A DNA stretch of 64,000 nucleotides from an uncultured Spirochaetales bacterium (GTDB lineage: Bacteria; Spirochaetota; Spirochaetia; Sphaerochaetales; Sphaerochaetaceae): positions 1 to 64,000 of the forward strand of contig CALXRC010000010.1 in the NCBI GenBank assembly GCA_944390865.1, written 5' to 3'. The notes under the pieces were generated by a model, which searched no databases, was not told the origin of the DNA, and worked only from the letters and a program-made list of their open reading frames with translations. The position numbers and the translations under genes were made by a program. Below are positions 43,055 to 50,532 of the stretch, piece by piece (within the stretch, counting starts at the first letter, position 1; every line of letters starts with the position of its first letter).

Positions 43055-44779
43055 ATGACAGACAGAATCAGAAAAGTGCTCAGGGCGCATAAGGATGCAA
43101 GGGTCTTTCTTTCGACAGTCAGCGGCGTGGCATCCACAAAGAAGGAGATGATTTCCTACTTCGACCGCATGACAGATGTCGATATAATCACGACAAAGAG
43201 TTTTCAGGTGCTTCCGAATCCCGGAAACAGGGAGCCTGTGATCTGCCAGACAGGAGCAGGCAATTTCGGAAACTCCGTGGGGCTCAGGAACCCGGGACTT
43301 GAGGCTGTGCTGCCGGAGATCGCTGAGCTGAGGAAGAAGGGGCTTTGCAAGCTTCTCAATGTCTCCCTCAGCGCTTCCAGTCCGCAGGATTTCATCACTC
43401 TCATCCGCGCCTTTGATTCATATGCTGATTCTGTCGAGCTCAATTTTTCCTGCCCGCATGCGGCGGCAGGCTTCGGCGCCTCCATCGGCAGCGACATCAC
43501 GACGGCGACAGAGTATGTCAGACAGATCAGGGCAGCTTTTCCTGAACAGCAGTCCGCCCTGATCATCAAGCTCACTCCGAATGTTGACAATATAGGCCAG
43601 ATCGCCAGATCACTCATCGAGGCCGGGGCGGACGGCATTGCAGCGATAAACACTGCAGGACCTTTGCGCTACACGCTTGAAGGTACGGACATCCCGATCC
43701 TGAACAACAGCCTCGGCGGAAAGGGCGGGGCTTCAGGCCGCTGGGTTTTCAGCCGTGCCATTGAATGCATAAAGGAAATAAGGCAGGCCGTCGGAGATGA
43801 GGCTTTTATTCTCGGCATGGGCGGCGTCTGCACAGCTGAGAATGTGCGCGACATGATTGCTGCGGGAGCTGATGCTGTGGGGCTCGGCTCTGTCTTCGGC
43901 ACTGTCAGACAGCAGGACTGGCCGCTTTTCATCTCATCTGTGAAAGAGGAGGCTGAGGCCCTGCTTGAAGGAAGAGGAGCAGACAGAAAGGCAGAGAGTC
44001 TGCTGTCAGAAGAGAACAGGATGGAGTACAGGGCCCATAAGGTGCTGTCTGTGCTGCAGCACTCTCCTGAGATGCTGATCCTGACGCTTGACGGAAGCCT
44101 CGATTGCAGGAGCGGCGAGTTTGCGTTCCTCTTTGTTCCCGGGATAGGAGAAAAGCCTTTCTCTGTGGCCCACAACAGCCCGCTGACCTTCCTGATCAGG
44201 AAAAGAGGGTATTTCACCAGTCAGATGTTCTCTCTGAAAGAAGGAAACACTGTCTATGTCAGAGGCCTGTATGGAAAGAGCATTCAGCCGCCTCCTGCTG
44301 ACTGCGACGTGCTTGTCATCGCAGGTGGAAGCGGAGTGGCTGTCGTACCCTCCCTCTGCCGCCTGATTGACGATCCTTCCCGCATCGATATCCTGGTGGG
44401 CACAAGCGCCTCAGCTCAGGGCTGTGACGGAAAGGCCCTGTTTGAGGATTACCTGAAAGAACATTCCTCCAGCTATACTGTCATCCCTGATGACGGAAAG
44501 CCGGGACGCGTGCTTGACAGCATCGCTGAGCATGCTGAAGGAAAGAAGAAGCTCAGGGCTTACCTGGTAGGTCCCGAGAAGTTCATGGCGGCGGCGGCCG
44601 GGATTCTTGCACGCTGCGGCGTTGAAGACTGTGACATCTATCTCTCGCTTGAGCGCAGCACGCTGTGCGGAATCGGGCTGTGCGGCGAATGCGTGTGCGG
44701 TGACAGGCTTACATGCCAGTGGGGCACCTTCCAGAGTTACGAGTACATCCTCTCTGCCGCCCCTCAGCTGCTGGAGTAA
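43055..44779 (+). CDS. Dihydroorotate dehydrogenase fused to its electron-transfer subunit (PyrD-PyrK)
   Basis: One polypeptide appears to hold both halves of the NAD-linked class 1B enzyme that oxidises dihydroorotate. Residues 1-~310 are PyrD: FMN barrel with QTGAGNFGNSVGLRNPG, the active-site base Cys in VELNFSCPH, NTAGPLRYTLEG, and GMGGVCTAENVRDMI. From about residue 330 it is PyrK-like: a flavodoxin-reductase domain (NSPLTFLIRKRG, VLVIAGGSGVAVVPSL) ending in a 2Fe-2S cluster region STLCGIGLCGECVCGDRLTC. PyrD and PyrK are normally separate proteins. At 574 aa the sum of both is present with no frameshift visible. It starts 1 nt after pyrF, with AAAGGTG upstream. Confidence 0.85.
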   Translation: MTDRIRKVLRAHKDARVFLSTVSGVASTKKEMISYFDRMTDVDIITTKSFQVLPNPGNREPVICQTGAGNFGNSVGLRNPGLEAVLPEIAELRKKGLCKLLNVSLSASSPQDFITLIRAFDSYADSVELNFSCPHAAAGFGASIGSDITTATEYVRQIRAAFPEQQSALIIKLTPNVDNIGQIARSLIEAGADGIAAINTAGPLRYTLEGTDIPILNNSLGGKGGASGRWVFSRAIECIKEIRQAVGDEAFILGMGGVCTAENVRDMIAAGADAVGLGSVFGTVRQQDWPLFISSVKEEAEALLEGRGADRKAESLLSEENRMEYRAHKVLSVLQHSPEMLILTLDGSLDCRSGEFAFLFVPGIGEKPFSVAHNSPLTFLIRKRGYFTSQMFSLKEGNTVYVRGLYGKSIQPPPADCDVLVIAGGSGVAVVPSLCRLIDDPSRIDILVGTSASAQGCDGKALFEDYLKEHSSSYTVIPDDGKPGRVLDSIAEHAEGKKKLRAYLVGPEKFMAAAAGILARCGVEDCDIYLSLERSTLCGIGLCGECVCGDRLTCQWGTFQSYEYILSAAPQLLE

Positions 44780-44782
44780 CTA

Positions 44783-45811
44783 ATGATAGATGTTCATGTA
44801 CACCTGAGAGACTGGGCGCAGTCAGACAAAGAGACAGTTGAGCATGGCCTCAGGGTTGCCAAGATGTGCGGATACACGCATGTGGCTGACATGCCGAACA
44901 CTGATCCTGCCCTGATTTCAAGGCAGACTGTTCTGGACCGTCTCTCTCTTGCGGGCGAGAGTGCCAGAAAACACAGGATCTCTTACTCTGTGCACATGGG
45001 ACTGACTGATGATGAGAATCAGATAAGAGAGGCTGTGGCTGCTTATAATGAGCTTTATCCTCTCATTCTGGGGCTGAAGATGTTCGCAGGAAACTCCACC
45101 GGAGGCATGGGACTGACAGGCATTGAGCAGCAGAGAAAGGTCTTCACTGTCCTGAAAGAGGCCGGATACAGGGGCATCCTGCTTGTCCACTGCGAAAAGG
45201 AAAGCCTGATGCATCCTGAGTGTTATGTCAGGGACCATTTTGCAACCTGGTCGCTTGCCCGTCCTGCTGTCTGCGAGTCTGAATCAGTGCGCGATATGAT
45301 TTTTCTGGCAGAGGAGACAGGTTTTGAAGGAGGTCTTCACATCTGCCATATCTCGACCAGGGCTGCGATTGAGCTTGTGAAGCAGGCGAGAAGCCGCGGT
45401 CTGAACATTTCCTGCGGTGCCACAGCCCATCACAGTCTGCTTACAGCCCGCGACGCACTGGAACATGACCGCTTTCTCAAGATGAATCCCCCTGTCCGCG
45501 ATGAAGCTGACAGACAGGCTGTCTATCAGGGGCTTATTGACGGAGATATCGATTTCGTTGAGAGCGACCATGCGCCGCATACGCTTGAGGACAAGCTCAG
45601 CGGAGCAAGCGGAATACCCGGCTTCACTGCAAGCCTGGTGCTGCTGAAGAAGCTCAGAAAAGACGGCGTGCCTGAATCGCGCCTTGAAGATCTGTTTGCC
45701 CTGAAGGCTGCCGAACGCTTTGGCATAGAGGCCTGCGAGCCCCTGCTCCCCAGCCGCATTGACTGGAGGATAAGACAAAGCAGGCTGGAGTATCCGGTCA
45801 GACCGTTTTGA
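44783..45811 (+). CDS. pyrC: Dihydroorotase
   Basis: Cyclises carbamoyl aspartate to dihydroorotate. Amidohydrolase motifs: MIDVHVHLRDW at the very N-terminus (metal His pair and substrate Arg), the carboxylated Lys in LGLKMFAGNSTGG, HCEKES, HICHIST, and VESDHAPHTLEDK with the catalytic Asp. At 342 aa and beginning right at the HxHxR motif, it lacks the usual N-terminal beta strands, like short dihydroorotases of some anaerobes. It is 3 nt after pyrDK and the last gene of the operon. No clear terminator follows. Confidence 0.9.
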   Translation: MIDVHVHLRDWAQSDKETVEHGLRVAKMCGYTHVADMPNTDPALISRQTVLDRLSLAGESARKHRISYSVHMGLTDDENQIREAVAAYNELYPLILGLKMFAGNSTGGMGLTGIEQQRKVFTVLKEAGYRGILLVHCEKESLMHPECYVRDHFATWSLARPAVCESESVRDMIFLAEETGFEGGLHICHISTRAAIELVKQARSRGLNISCGATAHHSLLTARDALEHDRFLKMNPPVRDEADRQAVYQGLIDGDIDFVESDHAPHTLEDKLSGASGIPGFTASLVLLKKLRKDGVPESRLEDLFALKAAERFGIEACEPLLPSRIDWRIRQSRLEYPVRPF

Positions 45812-45834
45812 CGAGGATTTCACTTTTCATCCGG

Positions 45835-45863
45835 TTGCCTATTATCGATTTTGAGAGTATAAG
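45835..45863 (+). promoter_or_regulatory. Promoter of corA
   Basis: TTGCCT (45835-45840), 17-bp spacer, TATAAG (45858-45863). Transcription would begin near 45870, giving a 5' leader of about 138 nt that contains a short ORF and a hairpin. Confidence 0.55.
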
Positions 45864-45890
45864 GAAGAAGAAAACCACTTACAGGAGGCC

Positions 45891-45977
45891 ATGGCTGTGA
45901 AACGACAGAGCGAAGATAACCCTCACCCTGACAGTTGTATCCACACTAATTCCAGAGCAGCCGGGGCAGTCTGCTGA
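45891..45977 (+). CDS. Leader ORF of corA with an acidic/proline run
   Basis: A 28-codon ORF with a strong AGGAGG 2-3 nt before its ATG (close spacing, still plausible). Residues 8-14 read EDNPHPD, alternating acidic and proline residues. In enterobacteria the MgtL leader (Glu-Pro-Asp-Pro run) destabilises ribosomes when Mg2+ is low and so switches on mgtA; corA of Salmonella likewise has a leader peptide, CorL. A leader with this composition directly before a CorA magnesium channel suggests the same logic. The 3' end of the ORF lies in the left arm and loop of a downstream hairpin. Nothing but layout and composition supports translation. Confidence 0.6.
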   Translation: MAVKRQSEDNPHPDSCIHTNSRAAGAVC

Positions 45978-45992
45978 TTTACTATCTGCCCC
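45963..45992 (+). promoter_or_regulatory. Hairpin overlapping the leader ORF end before corA
   Basis: GGGGCAG (45963-45969) pairs perfectly with CTGCCCC (45986-45992) around a 16-nt loop that contains the leader stop codon. No T-run follows; the corA Shine-Dalgarno GGAGG (45997-46001) begins 4 nt later. It may affect ribosome access or Rho entry rather than act as an intrinsic terminator. Confidence 0.55.
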
Positions 45993-46007
45993 TGACGGAG
46001 GCAGAAA

Positions 46008-46985
46008 ATGATCACCACAAGAAATATAAGTGACAAGTACACCTGGATTGATGCCCGCGATGTGAACCGCGATGACATCACAATCCTCAGTGAGGATTAT
46101 GCCGTTTCTTCCGAACTGCTTGCGGATATTCTGGACCAGGATGAGCAGAGCCGCATGGAGAAGGAAGATGACTATCTGGCTATCATCATGAGAATACCGA
46201 GGGACGAGGAGGATGAGGAGAATCCTCTCACCCGCAATGCCGTGCCTCTTGGCATGGTGCTCTATCCGGACAAGGTCATCACTATCTGCCAGGCTGACAG
46301 TGTTGTACTGGAGGATTTCTCCCGTTCCCGCTTCAGGCAGTATCCTGTCGATACGAAGGAAGGCTTTGTGCTTTCAATCCTCGGCCGGTCTGCCCTGGTC
46401 TTTATCCGCATCCTGAAATACATCAACAGACAGAAGGACCTGGTGGAGGAGCAGCTTCACAAGAGCGTCATGAACTATGAGCTCATCCAGCTGCTTGAGA
46501 TCCAGAAGTCTCTTGTCTATCTGACTACAAGCCTGACAAGCAATGAAATGCTGCTTGAGAAGATGGTGAAGAGCCCCATCTTCAAGCTGAACAATGAAGA
46601 TGAGACCGACTTTCTGGACGATGTCATCACAGACAACAAGCAGGCCATCGCCATGGCCAACATCTATTCTGACATCCTCACAGGCACGATGGATGCCTTT
46701 GCCTCTGTCATCGGCAATAACATGAACGTGATAATGAAAAGGCTCACCGTCATAAACCTGGCACTGATGTTCCCGACCTTCATAACAGGTTTCTTCGGGA
46801 TGAATGTGGCCATTCCCGGCATGGAGAGCCCTTGGGCCTGGCTGGTCCTGGCCTTTGCCTGTCTTGCAGTCGCAGCTGTCGGCTCATACATCATCTCTGA
46901 CCGTCACAACAAGAGCCTGATAAAGGCCAATATAGGAGAGACGCGCAAGAAGGCGCGCAGGGCGGGAAAGAGAGGAAGGAGCTGA
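46008..46985 (+). CDS. corA: CorA-family magnesium/divalent cation channel
   Basis: A membrane channel for Mg2+ (some members carry Co2+ or Ni2+). A large cytoplasmic N-terminal domain is followed by two C-terminal membrane helices. TM1 ends with the selectivity motif GMN in FFGMNVAIPGME near residue 268, and TM2 is WLVLAFACLAVAAVGSYII. The basic tail (KKARRAGKRGRS) is typical. At 325 aa it is standard. GGAGG lies 6 nt before the ATG. The gene sits behind a leader ORF and hairpin, and its stop overlaps the next small ORF by one base. Confidence 0.92.
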   Translation: MITTRNISDKYTWIDARDVNRDDITILSEDYAVSSELLADILDQDEQSRMEKEDDYLAIIMRIPRDEEDEENPLTRNAVPLGMVLYPDKVITICQADSVVLEDFSRSRFRQYPVDTKEGFVLSILGRSALVFIRILKYINRQKDLVEEQLHKSVMNYELIQLLEIQKSLVYLTTSLTSNEMLLEKMVKSPIFKLNNEDETDFLDDVITDNKQAIAMANIYSDILTGTMDAFASVIGNNMNVIMKRLTVINLALMFPTFITGFFGMNVAIPGMESPWAWLVLAFACLAVAAVGSYIISDRHNKSLIKANIGETRKKARRAGKRGRS

Positions 46986-47200
46986 TGTTCAGGAAAAAGA
47001 GCCGGAAGCTGAGTTTTGACAGAACGCTCTTTCGTCCTGTGATCCGCAAGAGCATATGCACGGGAGAAGAAAGCTTCGGCTTTCTGCGCCTTTCTGATTC
47101 TGCATTTCTGGAAATCAGCCTGATCCGCTCGCCCTCAGAACTTGAGAGCCTGCTGTCTTCATACTCCCTGAGCAGGGATGAGGTGGAAACAATCAATTAA
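46985..47200 (+). CDS. Small conserved protein of unknown function
   Basis: A 71-aa ORF starting on the last base of the corA stop (TGATG). The core PVIRKSICTGEESFGFLRL followed by EISLIRSPSELESLLSSYSL resembles a short conserved protein I recall from Firmicutes and other anaerobes, of unknown function. No membrane segment or signal peptide is visible; Cys occurs once. Codon use resembles the neighbours, and coupling to corA supports it being real. A role in cation transport is only a guess from position. Confidence 0.6.
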   Translation: MFRKKSRKLSFDRTLFRPVIRKSICTGEESFGFLRLSDSAFLEISLIRSPSELESLLSSYSLSRDEVETIN

Positions 47201-47230
47201 TTTCTTCAGCTTTCCTAGTCTCTCTTCTTA

Positions 47231-47239
47231 TGCTATATT
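47231..47239 (+). promoter_or_regulatory. Extended -10 promoter before the 259-aa secreted protein
   Basis: TGCTATATT is an extended -10 with TG at 47231-47232 and hexamer TATATT (47234-47239). The leader to the ATG at 47279 is about 33 nt and carries GGGGGAG as ribosome site. The -35 region is pyrimidine-rich without a clear match. Confidence 0.5.
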
Positions 47240-47278
47240 GTTCAGTGTTTGAGACTGACATAAAACCACGGGGGAGCT

Positions 47279-48058
47279 ATGAAGACCGCTATTAGATCAG
47301 TAATGCTTATTCTGATACTCGCCATTGCCGGCTCAGCTGTTTTTGCCGATGACGGCACAGCAACGGGCAGAGTCAATTACTTTTCTGAGTGCATGGACAA
47401 TGCTGAATACACTGCACTGCTGAAGAGTGTGTTTGACGATGAAGGCCTTGATACAGCCCTTGCTGACTACGCGGCGCTTGCATCCGCGATCCTCGGCTAT
47501 CCCTATGAAGAGTGGCAGAGCTATCTCATGACGGCCCGGGCTGCGATGATTGTGGCACGCTATGCTAATGACAAGGACCAGAGGGCAGTCGCTGAGGCTT
47601 ACATGAATGCGGCCGATTCCTTTGTCGAAACAGCAAAGAGCTTCGGAGCTCCTGAATCAGCCAGCGGAGTGCTTGAGGCTCTTTCCACCTCATTCTGGTA
47701 TCTTATAGACGGATCTATTTCCAAGGGCCTTGCCTTTGGAAAGATTGTCAATGAACTGTGGGAGACGCATCCTGAGGACTTCCATGTCCTCCTGATCACT
47801 GCTGACAAGTATCTCCATTCTCCCGGAATCGCCGGCGGAAACAAGAAAAAGGGTCTGGAGCTTTACCAGCTGGCTGAGGTTATTGCGCAGGAAGAGGGCT
47901 GTGCTGTCTGGGACCAGTTCTCCATCTATGCCGGACTTGCTGCCGGCTATGAGAAGAACAAGGAGGATGAGCTTGCCTATGAGTATGCTCTCCTTGCGCA
48001 GGAAATCTATACTGCTGATCCTTCTGTGAATGAGATTATCAGCAGCTGGGAAGGCTAG
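47279..48058 (+). CDS. Secreted helical-repeat (TPR-like) protein, unknown function
   Basis: A 259-aa protein with a signal peptide (hydrophobic MLILILAIAGSAVFA, cleavage before DDG). The mature part is mostly alpha-helical and Ala-rich. The second half resembles TPR-type secreted proteins (HVLLITADKYLHSPGIAGGN with KKGLELYQLAEVIA, then YAGLAAGYEKNKEDELAYEY). Such proteins occur widely in spirochaete periplasms, including transporter-associated TPR proteins, but no transporter is nearby. GGGGGAG precedes the ATG. The glycosyltransferase starts 8 nt after its stop, so they likely share a transcript. Confidence 0.6.
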   Translation: MKTAIRSVMLILILAIAGSAVFADDGTATGRVNYFSECMDNAEYTALLKSVFDDEGLDTALADYAALASAILGYPYEEWQSYLMTARAAMIVARYANDKDQRAVAEAYMNAADSFVETAKSFGAPESASGVLEALSTSFWYLIDGSISKGLAFGKIVNELWETHPEDFHVLLITADKYLHSPGIAGGNKKKGLELYQLAEVIAQEEGCAVWDQFSIYAGLAAGYEKNKEDELAYEYALLAQEIYTADPSVNEIISSWEG

Positions 48059-48066
48059 AGAATTTT

Positions 48067-49209
48067 ATGAAAATACTGCTTGTGCTGGATCAGTTTGACG
48101 GTGCGACAAACGGAAACACTAATTCAGCCAGACGATTGAGAAACACGCTTATTGCCCATGGACATGAAGTCAGGGTGGCTGCTTCAGGAGATTCAAGGGA
48201 AGGGGAGAAGTACGGCTTCGGAAAGTACGAGGTTCCGGTGTTCGGACCCCTGATCGCTGCGCAGGGCTTCACTTTTGCCCGCGTCAACTACACGCTCATG
48301 AAAGAGGCAGTGGCCTGGGCAGATGTCGTGCACGTGATGATGCCGTTCTTTGTCGAGCACTGCGCGATAAAGGAGGCCAGGAGGCAGAACAAGCCTCTGA
48401 CAGGCGCTTTCCATGTCCAGCCGGAGAATATATGGTTCAGCGTGCATCTGGGCAATTTCATGCCGCTGATCAATTTCACATACTTCTTTTTCCGCCGCTA
48501 CATCTTCCGCTATATCCATCATGTGCACTGTCCGAGCAACATGATACGCCAGCAGCTTGAAAGGCATCACTACAGAAACGAGTTCCATGTCATCAGCAAT
48601 GGAATAGAGAGCGATGTGGTTTACCACAAGAATCCGAGAAGTCCTGAATTTGAAGGCAAGATTCTTGTGGTCATGTCAGGCCGCTATTCAGGCGAGAAGC
48701 GCCAGGATGTTCTCATTGACGCCGTGAAGAAGTCCCGCTACAAGGACAGAATCGTCCTTTATCTTGCAGGCCAGGGACCGATGAAGAAGACGTATGAGAA
48801 GCTCTGTGCCGATCTTCCAAACAAGGCCGTGATGAAGTTCCTGACCAAGGAGGAGCTGATGAGCCTGTTCGGTCAGGCCGACATCTATGTGCACACATCT
48901 GATGCGGAGATTGAGGCAATGAGCTGCATGGAGGCCTTTGCTTCAGGTCTTGTTCCCATCATTGCAGACAGCCCGCGCTCTGCGACTCCTCAGTTCGCCC
49001 TTGATGAGCGCAGCCTGTTCAGGCCCGGCGACAGCAGTGATCTTGCTTCACGGATCGACTGGTGGATTGAGCATGAATCAGAACGCAGGAAAATGGAGCA
49101 CAAGTACGCTGAGCTTGCTGACAAGTACCGCCTTGATGACTGCGTCATGAAGATGGAAGAGATGTTCAGGGCAGCCATAGAGGAGACAGCAGGACAGGAG
49201 AAGCTCTGA
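48067..49209 (+). CDS. GT4-family glycosyltransferase
   Basis: A retaining GT-B glycosyltransferase acting at the membrane face, probably adding a hexose to a lipid or glycan acceptor. The N-terminal domain has a Gly/Asn-rich loop (GATNGNTNSARRL). The C-terminal nucleotide-sugar domain has VVMSGRYSGEKRQDVLIDAV, VLYLAGQGP and the Glu-containing motif EIEAMSCMEAFASGLVPII. At 380 aa it is typical. The motif HPENxW-like segment (HVQPENIWFSVHLGN) occurs in diacylglycerol glycosyltransferase relatives, so a glycolipid synthase is possible. The ribosome site is weak. Acceptor and donor are not determinable here. Confidence 0.8.
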   Translation: MKILLVLDQFDGATNGNTNSARRLRNTLIAHGHEVRVAASGDSREGEKYGFGKYEVPVFGPLIAAQGFTFARVNYTLMKEAVAWADVVHVMMPFFVEHCAIKEARRQNKPLTGAFHVQPENIWFSVHLGNFMPLINFTYFFFRRYIFRYIHHVHCPSNMIRQQLERHHYRNEFHVISNGIESDVVYHKNPRSPEFEGKILVVMSGRYSGEKRQDVLIDAVKKSRYKDRIVLYLAGQGPMKKTYEKLCADLPNKAVMKFLTKEELMSLFGQADIYVHTSDAEIEAMSCMEAFASGLVPIIADSPRSATPQFALDERSLFRPGDSSDLASRIDWWIEHESERRKMEHKYAELADKYRLDDCVMKMEEMFRAAIEETAGQEKL

Positions 49210-49250
49210 GCCTCTGGCATAATGCTTTCATGAAAGCTCAATCACAAAAG

Positions 49251-49280
49251 AAGCCCGCCATCATCGTCAGAGGCGGGCTT
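49251..49280 (-). terminator. Terminator of the lon-U32 unit, possibly bidirectional
   Basis: AAGCCCGCC (49251-49259) and GGCGGGCTT (49272-49280) pair perfectly. On the minus strand CTTTTGTG follows the hairpin; on the plus strand no immediate T-run is present, although TTTTTT occurs later. It lies between two convergent genes and could serve both. Confidence 0.7.
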
Positions 49281-49299
49281 GCTGCTTCATCAGGTTTTT

Positions 49300-50532
49300 T
49301 CAGTTGATAGTCTTGATCTCGGCCTCGCTGCGGATTATGTATCCGGGCTTCAGGGCTTTGTCTGTTTTCAGATAGCCGGTTTTCCCGTGATCCAGTTTCT
49401 CCACTGGGTTCAGGTCCTCATCAAGGAGCTGGAAGGTATCATCTTCAATTCTGTAAACATCGTATCCGATGTACTCGACAGGCTTTGAGACTCTTATCTG
49501 GTTCCTGATGTCGAGAGACCAGATGCCGCTTTGCACTTCTTCCTTCACTGCACCCAGATACAGGTACTCTCTCTGATAGCCATAGCTTGTCGGCCTGTCA
49601 ATGTCGTTCACATCAACGGCATCATGCCCGTAGAAAAAGCCTGTGGAGTATTCCCTGTGGGACACATTGAAAAGATCATCACGGTATTTCAGCCAGTCAG
49701 GGTCCCTGTTCAGGGCCTTGCGGTAGGCTCTTGTGACCAGGGCAATGTAGTAGACAGACTTCATTCTGCCTTCGATCTTCAGTGATGACAGACCGCTTGC
49801 GACAAGATCGTCAAGGTGATCAATCATGCACAGATCCTTTGAAGAGAGGATGGTCGTGTATCCATCCTGCTCCTCAACAGGGTAGTACGTGCCCTTTCTC
49901 TCTTCTTCTTCCAGTGCGTAGTGAAGCTTGTAGTTCCAGCGGCAGGTGTGAGAGCAGTCTCCCTGATTGGCGCTGCGTCCTGTAAGGAAGCTTGAGAGCA
50001 TGCACCGGCCGGAATAGCTCATGCACATTGCTCCGTGGACAAAGGCCTCAAGCTCCAGCTCTGGAACTGCATCCTTTATCCGCCTGATATCATCAAGGCT
50101 GGCCTCTCGTCCCAGAATCACACGGGAAAAGCCCAGATCCCTGTAGAGCCTTGCGGCAGAGCTGTTGAGGCAGCTGGCCTGGGTCGACAGATGAAGCTCC
50201 CTGTCCGGAAGATACTTCTGGAACAGCCTTACCAGGCCGAGATCAGTGATGATGAAGGCATCGAAAGGACTGTCCTTCAGTGTCGGAATAAGCTCTTCCG
50301 CCTGTCTGATCTGCTCTTCCGAGAACAGGATGTTCATTGTGCAGTAGAGCTTTTTGCCTGTCTTTCTTTTCAGTTCGGCTGCCTGTTCCAGATCGCCGGC
50401 AGTGAAGTTGCCGGCATTCTTTCTGAGCGAGAAGCTGGTCAGCCCCATGTAGGCCGCATCAGCACCGAAATTGAATGCTGTCCTCAGCTTTTCTATGTTT
50501 CCTGCAGGAGCAAGGAGTTCAATCGGCATCAT
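49300..50532 (-). CDS. U32-family peptidase-like protein (YegQ/TrhP type)
   Basis: A U32 family protein. Members such as YegQ/TrhP and RlhA are now known to hydroxylate tRNA or rRNA rather than act as collagenases. The N-terminal TIM-barrel motif is ELLAPAGNIEKLRTAFNFGADAAY. The family signature is EAFVHGAMCMSYSGRCMLSSF, followed by NQGDCSHTCRW, giving the cysteines of an Fe-S-type site. It also has SLKIEGRMKSVYYIA and a C-terminal U32_C-like beta domain. At 410 aa it suits the YegQ group. It is coupled to lon by a 4-nt ATGA overlap. Confidence 0.82.
   Translation of the reverse strand: MMPIELLAPAGNIEKLRTAFNFGADAAYMGLTSFSLRKNAGNFTAGDLEQAAELKRKTGKKLYCTMNILFSEEQIRQAEELIPTLKDSPFDAFIITDLGLVRLFQKYLPDRELHLSTQASCLNSSAARLYRDLGFSRVILGREASLDDIRRIKDAVPELELEAFVHGAMCMSYSGRCMLSSFLTGRSANQGDCSHTCRWNYKLHYALEEEERKGTYYPVEEQDGYTTILSSKDLCMIDHLDDLVASGLSSLKIEGRMKSVYYIALVTRAYRKALNRDPDWLKYRDDLFNVSHREYSTGFFYGHDAVDVNDIDRPTSYGYQREYLYLGAVKEEVQSGIWSLDIRNQIRVSKPVEYIGYDVYRIEDDTFQLLDEDLNPVEKLDHGKTGYLKTDKALKPGYIIRSEAEIKTIN

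Noticed and set aside
43055-44779. A frameshift joining separate pyrD and pyrK genes
   Set aside because: The frame is continuous through the linker at about residues 305-335 with normal codon use, so a real fusion is preferred, although a single-base error cannot be excluded.
45870-46007. M-box magnesium riboswitch before corA
   Set aside because: The leader is about 138 nt and shows none of the conserved M-box sequence blocks I know. A leader ORF and one hairpin are the only structure seen.
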